This document shows, piece by piece, positions 12,281-23,036 of a stretch of DNA of 64,000 bases (position 1 is the stretch's first letter; each line of letters begins with the position of its first letter). The position numbers and the translations under genes are program-made. The stretch covers positions 310,001-374,000 of the forward strand of contig JAECUM010092835.1 in assembly GCA_016617855.1 (NCBI GenBank), in the 5' to 3' direction. This stretch comes from Megalonaias nervosa. Its lineage: Eukaryota; Mollusca; Bivalvia; Unionida; Unionidae. The notes beneath the pieces are model-generated. The model was not told the origin of the DNA and ran no database searches. It saw only the letters and a program-made list of their open reading frames with translations.

Positions 12281-12628
12281 TAGGTCTAATTTTAGCTGTC
12301 TGAAATCTGATGGAATCATCCTGATGAGTCTCAATATCTAGGTCTAATTTTAGCTGTCTGAAATCTGATGGAATCATCCTGATGAGTCTCAATATCTAGG
12401 TCTAATTTTAGCTGTCTGAAATCTGATGGAATCATCCTGATGAGTCTCAATATCTAGGTCTAATTTTAACTGTCTGAAATCTGATGGAATCATCCTGATG
12501 AGTCTCAATATCTAGGTCTAATTTTAGCTGTCTGAAATCTGATGGAATCATCCTGATGAGTCTCAATATCTAGGTCTAATTTTAGCTGTCTGAAATCTGA
12601 TGGAATCATCCTGATGAATCTCAATAGA
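12281..12628. repeat. 58-bp tandem array, six copies
   Basis: Six near-identical head-to-tail copies of a 58-bp unit beginning aggtctaattttagctgtct and ending gatgagtctcaatatct. Differences are very few (one ttttaac for ttttagc, one gatgaatc for gatgagtc). The array abuts the LINE remnant at the point where the reverse-transcriptase frame is lost. Because 58 is not divisible by three, the reading frame changes with every unit. Confidence 0.97.
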
Positions 12629-12701
12629 TGTGTTCAATCATGTACCTGTGACTCCACCAAGAACTTCAATATATGCCAGTCAGGTTGATCAGATTGTACT
12701 A

Positions 12702-12918
12702 CCATATATACTTGTGTATAAGTTGAGTCCAACTGCAAACAACTAAGATCCTGATCTGCTATAGCATAATGTGCCTGCTGATCAGGGTCTATGTTGTTTG
12801 TTCTACCAATTGCTCCTAACAAACTGCACAGAATCAGATCTACCAGTGCATTATGCAATGGTATATCTGGGTCTGTGCGGTCTGCAGTTGGACTCAACTT
12901 ACAAGTGTATATACAGTA
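12702..12918. mobile_element. Palindromic MITE (family P), copy 1
   Basis: Terminal inverted repeats: the left end reads acttgtgtataagttgagtc then caactgcaaac. The right end is close to its reverse complement (gcagttggactcaacttaca). The interior holds gatcagggtctatgttgttt and gcataatgtgcc motifs. It has no coding capacity. Other copies lie at 28.6-29.1, 35.5, 38.0 and 63.2 kb. Confidence 0.85.
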
Positions 12919-13004
12919 ATAACCAATCAGCATTACTAGTATTGATACATATTGTATACATACTGTCTGACCCTGACATGTCATATCGTAATCTATTAAT
13001 TGTT

Positions 13005-13257
13005 GTTGTTGTTGTTGTTGTAGGGCTTAACGCCATTTTTCAGCACAAGATAGGCTATACATGGCGGCCAGTATTAATGGTGGAGGAAGAAACCGGGAAA
13101 TCCCCAGAAAGAACCACCGACCCACGAGAAGCTACTGGCAAGCTTTCTCACATATCCACATTCGCCGAATCTGAGACTCGAACCCACGTAGACAGAGGTG
13201 AGATGGCAGTGATCCGTAACGGAGAGCGCTTTAGACCACTCGGCCACTCGGGGCCCC
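13005..13257 (-). mobile_element. Complete family 1 SINE with 12-bp target-site duplication
   Basis: The best-preserved copy. It is flanked by ctattaattgtt at 12993-13004 and 13258-13269. Read on the minus strand it has a tRNA-Ser-like head (gagtggtctaaagcgctctc), a B box in gtgggttcgagtctcag, a central block with tcttcctccaccatta, and a 3' end ggcgttaagccctacaacaa running into (CAA)n. The target duplication shows target-primed integration. Confidence 0.95.
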
Positions 13258-13599
13258 CTATTAATTGTTATAAACTGAACATGGTACACTGTATGTTGAG
13301 ATGGGAGGCTTTGTGATACCAGAAGAATTGTCCTCTTGCTTGGAAGATTCAAATGTTTGCAATGGACAGAGCATGGCTGTTGTCTTCTACTACTATTTAA
13401 CCACAACTGCTGGCCAAATCAATGGTTTATGCATTCAGGTACATATAGTTTCATGTCAAAGTGTTGATGAATGAAATTCATGCAAAATAGAAACTTGATT
13501 TGATTAGCTCATTTGCTTTGTTGGTGCTGTCACAAGGCATGCCAATAGGTAAATGTAATATGGCTGAGAATAAAAGCCTTGTCAATGAAAATGTATGTA

Positions 13600-14040
13600 A
13601 ATCTATCTCAAGTCTTGCAATAAAAACACCATCTTGATATAACCATCCATTCAGCAGGAGCAGCAACAGATTTTCAAGATGACCACTGTTGTTGGTGGTA
13701 CTGGATGTCCATGTGGCAGCCCTTTCATTTAGGAACAAATATAAATCATTAGAAGTCTTTCAATGAAAACCCCATGTTGATATTGCCAGCCATTCAAGAG
13801 GAGTAGCAATAACAAGATTTTCAAAATGGTCACTTTGCTGACCATATTGGATATCTGAGCAAGACTGATTTCCACTTACAAAGAACTAGACATCATAAGA
13901 AGCCTTCTAGTGACAACCCCATGCTGATATGACCATCCATTCTGGAGGAGTACTGATATCAATATTCCAAGATGGCCACTGTGGGGGTGATAATGGCTGT
14001 CTGAGCAGCATAATTTTCAGGTCTACAACCAACAGATACT
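13600..14040 (+). repeat. Satellite A, copy 2
   Basis: About three diverged units carry the same ordered phrases as the window start: ccatccattcagcaggag, caagatgaccactgt, ggatgtcc, catttaggaacaaatataa and aagtctttcaatgaaaac. It ends without the cagacagacag tail seen in other copies. Confidence 0.85.
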
Positions 14041-15030
14041 AATTCTGGAAAGCAGGCATACACGCCAATAGTGATGACCCACCCATATTTATACCTGATA
14101 AATGATTCAGGACATTCACTTTGTAGGTGTGATGAAGAAGAATCCTTTGGGACTCCACAACTTTACTGATCATTCAAACATTCTGTTACTCTATAACAAC
14201 AGCCATGATCCAAGTACAAGATTTACTGATGATACAACAGAATAGTATGGATAATACCATCATATGGCACACTGATCATATCAATACCATTAGTACTGGT
14301 TTTAAAGGTCAAATAAATAGAAAGTTCTTATCTTAAAAAATTTTATCAGTAGACCAATGCATGCTTCAATGTTTGGACCACTGACAAATTAAGAAAATGC
14401 CAAATGGGAAGTAATGTAAAGTTACATCAACCAGTACTGGTATTTGTAAAAGAGTGAACTTTATGTAAGCCAAGACAATGTTTAAATTTCACAGCATTAC
14501 TGCACTGTGTTTAAATAACTGAAACTAGGATGGAGATGAACTTCACCTGTATCGTCACTAAGTTTTGCTTGCGTCAAGCTAAAAACAGCCGGTTTTTCCT
14601 GACAAATCTACACTCTAATCATACACAATATGACTCTAATCATGTACAACATGATTAATCCAACTTTAAAGCTACTGTATTTAGGAATTGGAAAGCAAAG
14701 GCTAATACATATTATTTTCATTGATTTCTAAAACCCATGTCCTAGATGGATTTAAAAAATAATTAAATTTAAATGTAAACTTTTCTTTTGCAAAAGGTTA
14801 ATATGGAAGTATTTGGTGCAAATGAAAGATGCCTCTTCCAAGGACACAATTATTTTCTTCAATGATAGCAAACCCCCTAACAATGCATACAGATCTAATT
14901 TTCAGGGGCAAAAAGTGTTGTCAATAAACTGTCAGTAACAAAGATTACTCCCTAGTTCATGGGTGGCAGTAAATAACTTCTTACTGTGAAACCACCTTTT
15001 AATCTAATAATAAAGTAAATTACAGTAGTC
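14041..15030. other. AT-rich sequence without recognised gene
   Basis: Nothing recognised on either strand. Confidence 0.5.
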
Positions 15031-15084
15031 CCCCTCTTATAAGGCCATCCCTTTCATAGGAGGAAAGTGGCCTTATAAGAGGGG
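15031..15084. repeat. Small hairpin element (17-bp perfect inverted arms)
   Basis: cccctcttataaggcca at 15031-15047 and its exact reverse complement at 15068-15084 enclose a 20-bp loop. A related hairpin with the same taaggcca core lies at 55889-55960, which suggests a dispersed palindromic element rather than a unique structure. Confidence 0.8.
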
Positions 15085-15117
15085 TGATCTTTTGAGATGG
15101 AAATCATGTAAATTGCA

Positions 15118-15349
15118 CATAATGCCATTTATCAGCTCACAATAGCAAAACATGGTGGTTAGTGTAACTGTCGGAAGAAGAACCCAGGAAAATCCTGGAA
15201 AGAACCACCGACCCACAGGAAGCTACTGGCAAACTTTCTCGCATACTCACAATGGGTGAGCCTGAGACTCTAACCCATGCAGACATCGGTGAGATGGCAG
15301 TGAGCGGCAAAGGCAAGCACTTTAGACACCCTGCCACCCAGTGCCTCTC
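15118..15349 (-). mobile_element. Family 1 SINE, diverged
   Basis: Reverse-strand copy covering the 3' end (taatgccatttatcagctca), the central block (degraded to gtcggaagaagaaccc) and the tRNA-like head. It is more diverged than the copy at 13005. Confidence 0.85.
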
Positions 15350-15449
15350 CACATAAAGTAAGAAATCCATAACCAATGTTAAATATTTAATATTTTGATT
15401 TAAAAATCACTTTGCATGTTACAGAATCTATATAAAAGTACAAGGGTTC

Positions 15450-16420
15450 TTCAAAAATGTCTATAACAAATGATGTAAAGGAAATGTTACTTAACTGTTT
15501 ACAATAATTTTAGTAGTCCTTCTCAAAGTAACTGCCTTTAAACTTAATGCACTTTTCCCATTTGTCATGCATGTCTGTAACATGTGCAGCAGTCCATCAT
15601 GTGACAGTATTCGTATCAGCCTAGTGATTTCATCCCTTAGTTCTCCTCTGCTTTCATAATGGTTTTCCCATAATAAATCTTTCAATTTTGGAGAAAATCA
15701 GAAGTGAAAAGGAGCTAAATCTGGGCTGCATGGTGAGTGATTTTTGGCTTTAAAAGCAAGTTTTTGTAAGGTCAAAATTACAAAACTTGCATATGTGGAG
15801 GCATTATCCTGGTGCAAAATAAAGCCACCTATCAGTGCATCTGGACTTTATTTTTAAGAATGGCTGCACATAAATTATACCTGATTATTGTGACATAGTA
15901 TTGTCCATTCTCTAATGTCTTCTCTGGTACCTTGTCATTCAAAACAATTCCTTGTGTGTTGAAGAACAACATGCACACAACCTTTACAGCAAATCTGGAA
16001 AGACATATTCTTAAAGGTGATCGCAAACTTGTGTGCTACCATACACAGCTTTGTCTCTTACCCTTGGGTTCAAATAGTGTGTCCAGGTTTCATCAAATAT
16101 AATGATCAAAATTACAGCATTCCACTCTGTACCAGAAAAATAATTCACTACAGATCTTTACCATTAAACTCATTTGTTTTTTATCAAGCTGTCTGGACAA
16201 CCAACAGGTACAAGTACTTTAATAAGAAATATCAAAACTGTCTGTTAACTCCGTCTTCCTTTAAATATACTTCCAAAGAATCAGCTATTTGTTTTGACAA
16301 AGACATCCATTCTCCCAACCATCGCTAAAATGTTTCATCCATCTACTGATTCCAGTTTTAGCATGTGCTTTAGATCCAAAAACAGCATCCATGTACACTT
16401 TACATCTTTCTAAAAAATTT
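15450..16420 (-). pseudogene. Mariner-like transposase, decayed
   Basis: Minus-strand fragments in several frames follow mariner transposase order. IIFDETWTHYLNP gives the first catalytic Asp region (about 16095-16055). VCMLFFNTQGIVL follows. LHQDNASTYASF gives the second Asp (about 15815-15780). CSPDLAPFHF follows, where the usual third Asp of a PDLAPSD-type motif appears lost. Then come KDLLWENHYES and a C-terminal tail. Frameshifts and stops break it throughout. Terminal inverted repeats were not identified, so the element limits are approximate. It once encoded the cut-and-paste enzyme of a Tc1/mariner transposon. Confidence 0.88.
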
Positions 16421-16972
16421 TCCAAATTACACAAAATTTTTTTTGATCTCTGCATGAAACAGACTCATCTGCCATTTTGTGGATGCATCTATGGATGATG
16501 TTACTAAGCCTGTAATCTCATTGACTTGAAAATAATGTCATGTACTATAGTACAAGTCAGTACGTGCATTTACTGATATAAGTTTAAAAAATAATTTTAT
16601 TTTTAAAATTCAATCCAAATATAGTTATAACAAAGTTTATTCAATCACGATTTTTTTGTGATCTACACATTAAATTTTACAATAGCAGTTCACCATTACA
16701 CTGGGTCAAGAAAGTTGATATTGGATTGAACTATTACTGGTGTAGTTGGAATACGATCGCTTGAACAAGAAGTGGTGCGCATCTTCATTTATCTATTGTA
16801 TGAATGTTCAACTATGAATAGGATATAGGAATAACATGCAATAAGTTTTATTCTTAGCTTGTACATACAACATTTTTTGAAAATGATAATTTAGCAAGAT
16901 GTAAAATTTAACTAAAATAAATTCAAATTGACAGCCATGTTTCTACTGTCTTTGACATGTATGAAAGCGCAT

Positions 16973-17199
16973 GGGCCCCGAGTGGCCTAAAGCGCTCACC
17001 ATCACAGATCATTGCCATCTCACCTCTGTCTGTGTGGGTTCGTCTTGGGTTGGGCCAATGTGAGAAAGCTTGCCAGTAGCTTCTCGTGGGTCAGTGGGTT
17101 CTTTCTGGAGTTTTCCTTGGTTCTTCCTCCACCATTTATACTGGCCGCCATGTAAAGCTTGTGCTGAAAAACGGTGTTAAACCCTACAACAACAACAAC
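16973..17199 (+). mobile_element. Family 1 SINE with 12-bp target-site duplication
   Basis: Plus-strand copy starting gggccccgagtggcctaaag and ending gttaaaccctacaacaacaa. It is flanked by atgaaagcgcat (16961-16972) and atgaaagcacat (17200-17211), which differ at one position. The B box is slightly altered (gtgggttcgtctt). Confidence 0.93.
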
Positions 17200-17567
17200 A
17201 TGAAAGCACATATTTGTATGGGAAAAATAGGTACTATGAACGAATAGAAAAAAAAAGACATGACATGCCATGCAGAAGATATATACAAAGTTACATAACT
17301 GCCTCCAAATTGTTGGACTTGTGTGCTGATTTTTTTTCCAGTGTTTTCCCAGGCTTTGTTTATAAATGACATCAACGTGTCACTGTTTATGTTTATAGTA
17401 CAACTTTTTCCCAACTGCAGGCATGTTCCCTCTAGCATCATAGTGCATTACAAAACCAGTTTCAATGAGAACATCCTGCTTGCTTGATTATGCCTAAAGA
17501 TGTCAAAGTATGTTATCACTGAATTTGCCAAAGAATTTATACAATAATCTTCAACAGAATTTGATGG

Positions 17568-17622
<55 letters not shown>

Positions 17623-17634
17623 TGATAATAATAA
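17568..17634. repeat. (AAT)n microsatellite
   Basis: About 20 repeats of the trinucleotide aat with one gatgat interruption near the right end. Confidence 0.97.
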
Positions 17635-18984
17635 AGACTTTATTTAGAGAAGGTAACTCGATTAGTTACAGAACTAATCTGCCTTGAGGCCTTCTATCTG
17701 TTATGTACAACGTATACAGTATATACAACATGATGTGAAGAATCTGGCTTGACACTAAATAATTAAGTGATTTTAAAAATCAATGTATCAAGCCTGGAAC
17801 ATATGCACAGGCATCTGTGAACACATAAACAAATATGAAATATCATCCTGCATTGAAAATTCTACTGTGAAAATGATGTAAAATTACAGGACAGCAGGTG
17901 GTATTTATTTTACTAGAACTGTTCAACTGTCTAAAGATTTCAAGGTGCAAAATAAAGTGAATAAATGCCATATAAAGGTTATGTGTAATCAAAATTCTCC
18001 AAACTGACACCTGTAGCTGCAAAAAGCATGTACATGAATTATGTGATTTTTTCAATTATAGATGGGAGAATTTTTATGATGTTGGGTTGCTTTGTTTAGC
18101 AGATAATGTATCTGTTCTAGGACTCTTTCATCGACCCTTGTATAATCTTTATTAGCTTTGCTAAAAACATTCAAAAATATTTTCAATGAAATCAGTGTGC
18201 AACATCTTTCTATAATGATCATTCTCCATTCATTTTCACACTGCTGCAAAATGTATAACTAAAGATGATTATTTGAATCTTTCTGATGTCAAATGTCTCA
18301 TCAATGTTCATTGGACTCTCTCTCTCTCTACTTTCATTTAGTCAAACTTTTTTTTCATTTTTCCACATGAACTGAAAATGTCTGAAAACATTTAGCATTT
18401 AGTTTGCAACATTCCATCACTGGCAACTATACCAATTTTGTGCCTATTACATGAAATACTCCATGCTTGCTATGGAAGTGAGTTTGTCATGTAATCATCT
18501 AGTCATAGTCACCAGGTACCCTTTAAAGTACATTCTGCAATAGCGTAACATCTAACATACCATTTTAACTTTAATGGCGACCAGACGTCACATGTACTTG
18601 AGCAAAACAATACTGCACTTCTCAGCTTTTACCATCTTGATTGTTATGAGTGCTAATAACAGCCATTAATTATCAAAGTAACAAAATACAACCTCTAAAG
18701 AACAAACAGCAGAAAGAATAATAAGATTACCTACCTCTCTGCATGAATTAAATTAAGGTACTTTACTGGCATGTTGTAATAAGCTGATTGGCATGTTGGA
18801 AAAATTCCCAGATTGGCATGTTGAAATAAATTGATTTACATGCTGGAATAAATGTCAGTGAGATAAATTTAGGAATCAACAAATATTCAGAAGACTTCTT
18901 GCTGTAAACTCCACCAAGTGTCCATTCATAAGGGCAACAGTGGACATTTTTTGCACTAATATGCTGGCCGCATTAGAAGAATGG
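17635..18984. other. AT-rich sequence without recognised gene
   Basis: No exon is recognised. Four weak tandem copies of a roughly 27-bp phrase built on ttggcatgttgaaataaatt occur at about 18768-18855. Confidence 0.5.
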
Positions 18985-19721
18985 CCATTATTATAGTGCA
19001 AGATTTAAATATTTCAGGTGATATTGTAGTCATCTATGTCTTAGATGAGAAAATACAATTGTGCATAATTCTCTAAACTCTCTTGATAAATTGAATTATT
19101 GCCTGGGTTGTGATAGAGAGATACATCTGTATTTACTGCTAAATTTAGTACCAGTGATTCCTGTTAAATATGTGTTAACTGTTGCCAATCCAGGCCAGTG
19201 GGGGAGATTACATTCAGGTTGTCATGTCAGTGGAATAAACTAATCCAATTACTGGTCAGGAAGGTGCTTTTGTAGACTTATAAATCATAATAGCAAGTTT
19301 CCCTTTATAGCCAAACATTTAGATTTGTGGCCATTTGTTGCTAAATCTGAAGCTCTTTAAGTAGGTTCAAAGTGCCTGAAAATAGACTTAAGCAGTTACA
19401 GTGTAATTTGGAATTTAATACCTCAAAAGGAAATATTTTACAAGTAATTTCTCACTGTAATTTTTTTGGAAATTCACATATACATTAAATCTTGCTAAGG
19501 AGTGTGGATGGTGGAGACTATATATGGCTATAATTTTGTTACAGAATTTAGGTTTCTTGCATTTTGCATTGTATGCAAAAGTCAGAAAAATATCAGCAGT
19601 GAACACAATCATACCATAAATTAGCTTAGTGGCATTAGTCTAGAAAGCTCTTCAGGGAATGCTTTCTCTAAGGTCCACTTGAATAATTTATAAGCTAGGG
19701 TCAACCATAGTACAAGAGACA
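18985..19721 (+). repeat. 5' LTR of the decayed retrotransposon
   Basis: Collinear with 23037-24107. Shared phrases include ctgttgccaatc, gaaggtgcttttgtagac, agctctttaagtaggt, cagtgtaatttggaatt, atatggctata and tcaaccatagt. Homology begins roughly at gacattttttgcac; the outer limit is uncertain by some tens of bases. Confidence 0.8.
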
Positions 19722-19919
19722 AAACTAGGGGGCTATGATGGCACCATACTCATAACCCCCAGGAGGACGTGAGGGCACAATACTCACACCTCGAAGGGCC
19801 CAGCCTAGGGCTCTGAGAGGCAGTGGTGGCACCATACCCACACCTCCGAGGGCCCAGCTTAGGGCTATAACCAGTCGCGAAGCACATTGTGCATATACGA
19901 CTATAATCCTTCAGTCAGT
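19722..19919 (+). mobile_element. SINE family 3 insertion with 14-bp target-site duplication
   Basis: A 198-bp insert is flanked by tagtacaagagaca at 19708-19721 and 19920-19933. It contains two related half-units with ggcaccata and cacacctc plus agggcccagc. It ends aaccagtcgcgaagcac then catatacgactataatcc. A copy with the same 3' end lies at about 58620-58870. No clear A and B boxes were found, so SINE status rests on the short size, the target duplication and the second copy. Confidence 0.75.
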
Positions 19920-19933
19920 TAGTACAAGAGACA

Positions 19934-22022
19934 CATCTCAGCCTCAGCAGCCATTGAAACCTGATGTACTTCATATTGCTGCAGAGAAACAGCCAAAAGT
20001 AGCAAAAATTACAAAATTATTCTACAGCAGACCACAGAATTACGATAGAACAGACAAACCTACAAAATTGGGAACTAAAAACAGACAAAATTGGGATATC
20101 CAGCTGAAAATAACAACGATTAACAGAACAGGCAGGCTGCAGCTGCAGCAGGGAGCCTCCCTCCACCACAAGAACAAAGGAATCCTGACTGGCCACTGAC
20201 CGCAGTAACCCGATACTGGACTAAAACTGACTGTGCTTGCGCTAACTCCCATAAGGTAACGCAAATATTTAAATACATTAACACATAACTAATAACAACT
20301 AAAGACCCTAACAAAATCTCTAACAATCCATACTATTAAATTAATAATATTACTGCTCTTAATTAGCCCTTAACTTATCAACCCAGTAAACCAACTCTCC
20401 CACATAACAATACTAACCCGAGCACACTAACAACTAAAACCAACAAACAAAATACACATGCAGCGAATTAGTTGTTTGTATTACACACGGCCAGAACTTT
20501 ACTTATATAAATAGGAGATTGTCAAATCACAAACCACTTAAACAGCCCAAACGATAACTTCAAATACAAAGCACGCTCCTGCAATCAACCAATCATCTTC
20601 GACCTTACATCTACAAATAAGCACACCATAGCGTGCTGGGCTGTAACAAGAGCGCATAGCTACTCAACACTATCCCATTGTGGAGATACAGAACCAAAAT
20701 AACAAAACATACAGGGAAAGCGCCTAACCAACAAACAATCTGACCCACTCTCACAAAAACAAACAAACGCAATATATAGTAACAACTGGTAATGCGCTCC
20801 TATAAATACCGGAGCGTATCACATGCTAGATAAATATAACTAGATAACATCAGCCAAACAGACTAGTACCTCTACATTAATAACAACCCCACTAAGTACA
20901 ACTAATATGTAAACAAAATACAATTCGATACAAAAACAAATAAAGAATACCTCAATAAATAAGCAGTTACAAGCGAATGTTAGAAACCATATAGCTAGAC
21001 CCGTACTCATAAACAACATAACCTCTTATACAATAATTACTTCTACCAAGCACCAAAAGCTAATTAACCCCATTCCATACCTGGCACACTTGGCCCGGTA
21101 CCAACTACCAAAAATACCACAATAACAAATCAAACCAAAGCCAGCGACCAACCAAATTTGACTTAAAACTATAAACAAATAAGGGAAAAAGTACACAAAC
21201 AAACTATATAGCTAATTCGTAAATAGTGCATGTGCATGGTACTTTTTTATTTACCTATCCACGTAGCCATACATATCTCTCTCAACAGCATTACATAAAA
21301 TTTTAAGCAAACAGGTAAAGTAACCAAGGGGTAGCAACACATAAAACAACAAACAAAAATTGGAAATACAAACAAGAATCGACATAAGTCCAACAAAAAT
21401 CAATACAACATGGAACAAAGACCCAGCAACAAAGTGAAACTCCTTGATAGGAATAGATGGGATGCCACTAAACTCAGCAAACTTATCAGTAAGATGAGGA
21501 AATCCACCCACACAGTAGTCCAGGAAACTAACAGTCCTACCACTACCCTAGAAAGGAATCCAGAACAACCCATAACTATCAACATAGGAACATATCGATC
21601 CATGACAACAACAAGGCAAATCACCAAAACAATTTTAACAGGCACTGCAAAAAGATACATCAAACAAAATACCACATTGATAAAAACACCCATTACCAAC
21701 CTTGAAGAAGCACTAGAAGAAATCGAAACAAATAAACAACAGAAGCCAATGCAAATACAAGTACAAACAAAAACCAAAATAAAGAAACAACCAAAAACAG
21801 GAGAAAACCAAACAACAACAGCATGGGCACCAACACAAATGAGAGAACAACAACAACAAAAACAACATTAGAAACCATAAGCCACAAAGAACAACAGCAT
21901 GGCCACAATAGAGAACCAAAAACAAAACGTATAAAGGACACCACACAAAACAACACTGCAACACCTGTCAGCTGCAGTGGCATCCAAGCCAAAGTTCCAG
22001 CGTTCTTCAAAAGAAACTGGTA
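19934..22022 (+). other. A+C-rich, strand-asymmetric internal block
   Basis: From about 20200 to 22022 the plus strand is conspicuously rich in A and C and poor in G and T, unlike all neighbouring sequence. The change at about 22022 is abrupt. A TATA-like acttatataaataggag lies near 20502. The last part is open (21410-21871, then another frame to 22022). It could be the gag-side region of the surrounding LTR element or a separate nested element; I found no target duplication that decides this. Confidence 0.6.
21410..21871 (+). CDS. Open frame of 153 codons in the A+C-rich block; possible retroelement gag-like protein
   Basis: It starts with ATG and runs to a TAA. The product is very rich in Thr, Gln, Lys and Asn, with a basic, low-complexity C-terminal third. 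No CCHC zinc knuckle or other domain is visible. A second plus-strand frame (21823-22023) overlaps its end, which suggests a frameshift. The position upstream of a protease remnant would suit gag. The composition alone (A+C-rich DNA) would also give such a frame by chance, so this is a weak call. Confidence 0.3.
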   Translation: MEQRPSNKVKLLDRNRWDATKLSKLISKMRKSTHTVVQETNSPTTTLERNPEQPITINIGTYRSMTTTRQITKTILTGTAKRYIKQNTTLIKTPITNLEEALEEIETNKQQKPMQIQVQTKTKIKKQPKTGENQTTTAWAPTQMREQQQQKQH

Positions 22023-22342
22023 ATTGGTGTAACCAAATGAGGCAGCAACATGATGTTCAATCTGAAGGTTGTGGATGGTGTGAAGTTTTCTACTGCATGT
22101 AAAGCAGAAATGTCCAGCAAATTACATAAAATGCCACAAATGATGAAAGTTCAACCATTTTGTTGTAGTGTGCAGGTCAGCTCCATGGACTCAGAAGACA
22201 GTCTGACTATATTCATTAAAAGTTAATCACAGTAAGAACATGTCACAACCAAATCTCATTAACACACATGATACTTTTACAACAGACAATAATAGAATTC
22301 AATTGACAATGATTACGGTATCAGTTATACAAAAAAACCACG

Positions 22343-22678
22343 GCACTAATTGATTCAGGAGCAACACTTTCATGCATTTCAAGTTGTCAGCTGCAGTGTT
22401 TGGATAGCAATTTCATATTGGAACCACCCAACATTCCCATCATCATTGGTGTTAATGTGTATCAACAAAAGCCTCTTGGATGTATAATATTAGACTTAAA
22501 AAATCAAGAAACTCACAGCTGCACACAGTTTCAATCTTTTTAAACATATGCATTGTGATGTATAATGGGTATGGACTTCCTGGAAAGCATAAAAGCTATA
22601 ATAGCTTTAAACTCAAAAACAATATCCTCATATTATGGATTAGCAGCGTCTGCTTTAAAAGTGATCATTCCATATGGA
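22343..22678 (+). pseudogene. Retroelement aspartic protease remnant
   Basis: One frame reads ALIDSGATLSCIS at 22343 onward, the DSG(A) active-site signature of retropepsin-type proteases. After an in-frame stop at about 22540 the same frame continues with IMGMDFLESIKAIIALNSK, which resembles the conserved ILGxDFL segment near the end of such proteases. The spacing between the two is plausible for one domain. The enzyme would have cut the Gag-Pol polyprotein. Stop codons make it inactive. Confidence 0.85.
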
Positions 22679-23036
22679 TTTCCAGTTTGTTCTTAATTAT
22701 AGACTTATCACCTTTGCCTTTTTATGCTATACTTTCCTATAAACCTATTCATTCCATATCTTTCCCATATAAAGCCCATACTTGGACTATTTACAGCTGT
22801 GTTGCATAGTAAATAAATGTCAATAATACTGTATCCAAGTCACCCTGAACTATGAAATGTAAATTATATTAACAGAATTTGATTTGGAGGTCTGCAGTGT
22901 GCAAGGAAATGTGACTGAATACTCATACCATGTAAATTACCATTAAGTACTGTTTACTCAAGTTTAATCAATAATTCAACCCATGCAATAGTATACAGTT
23001 TTATTAAAATGTTGTGACGTTTTGCGATGCTGGATG

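Noticed and set aside
12771..13316. Long plus-strand open frame of 181 codons
   Set aside because: It runs through the family P MITE and then antisense through a complete SINE; no domain is present.
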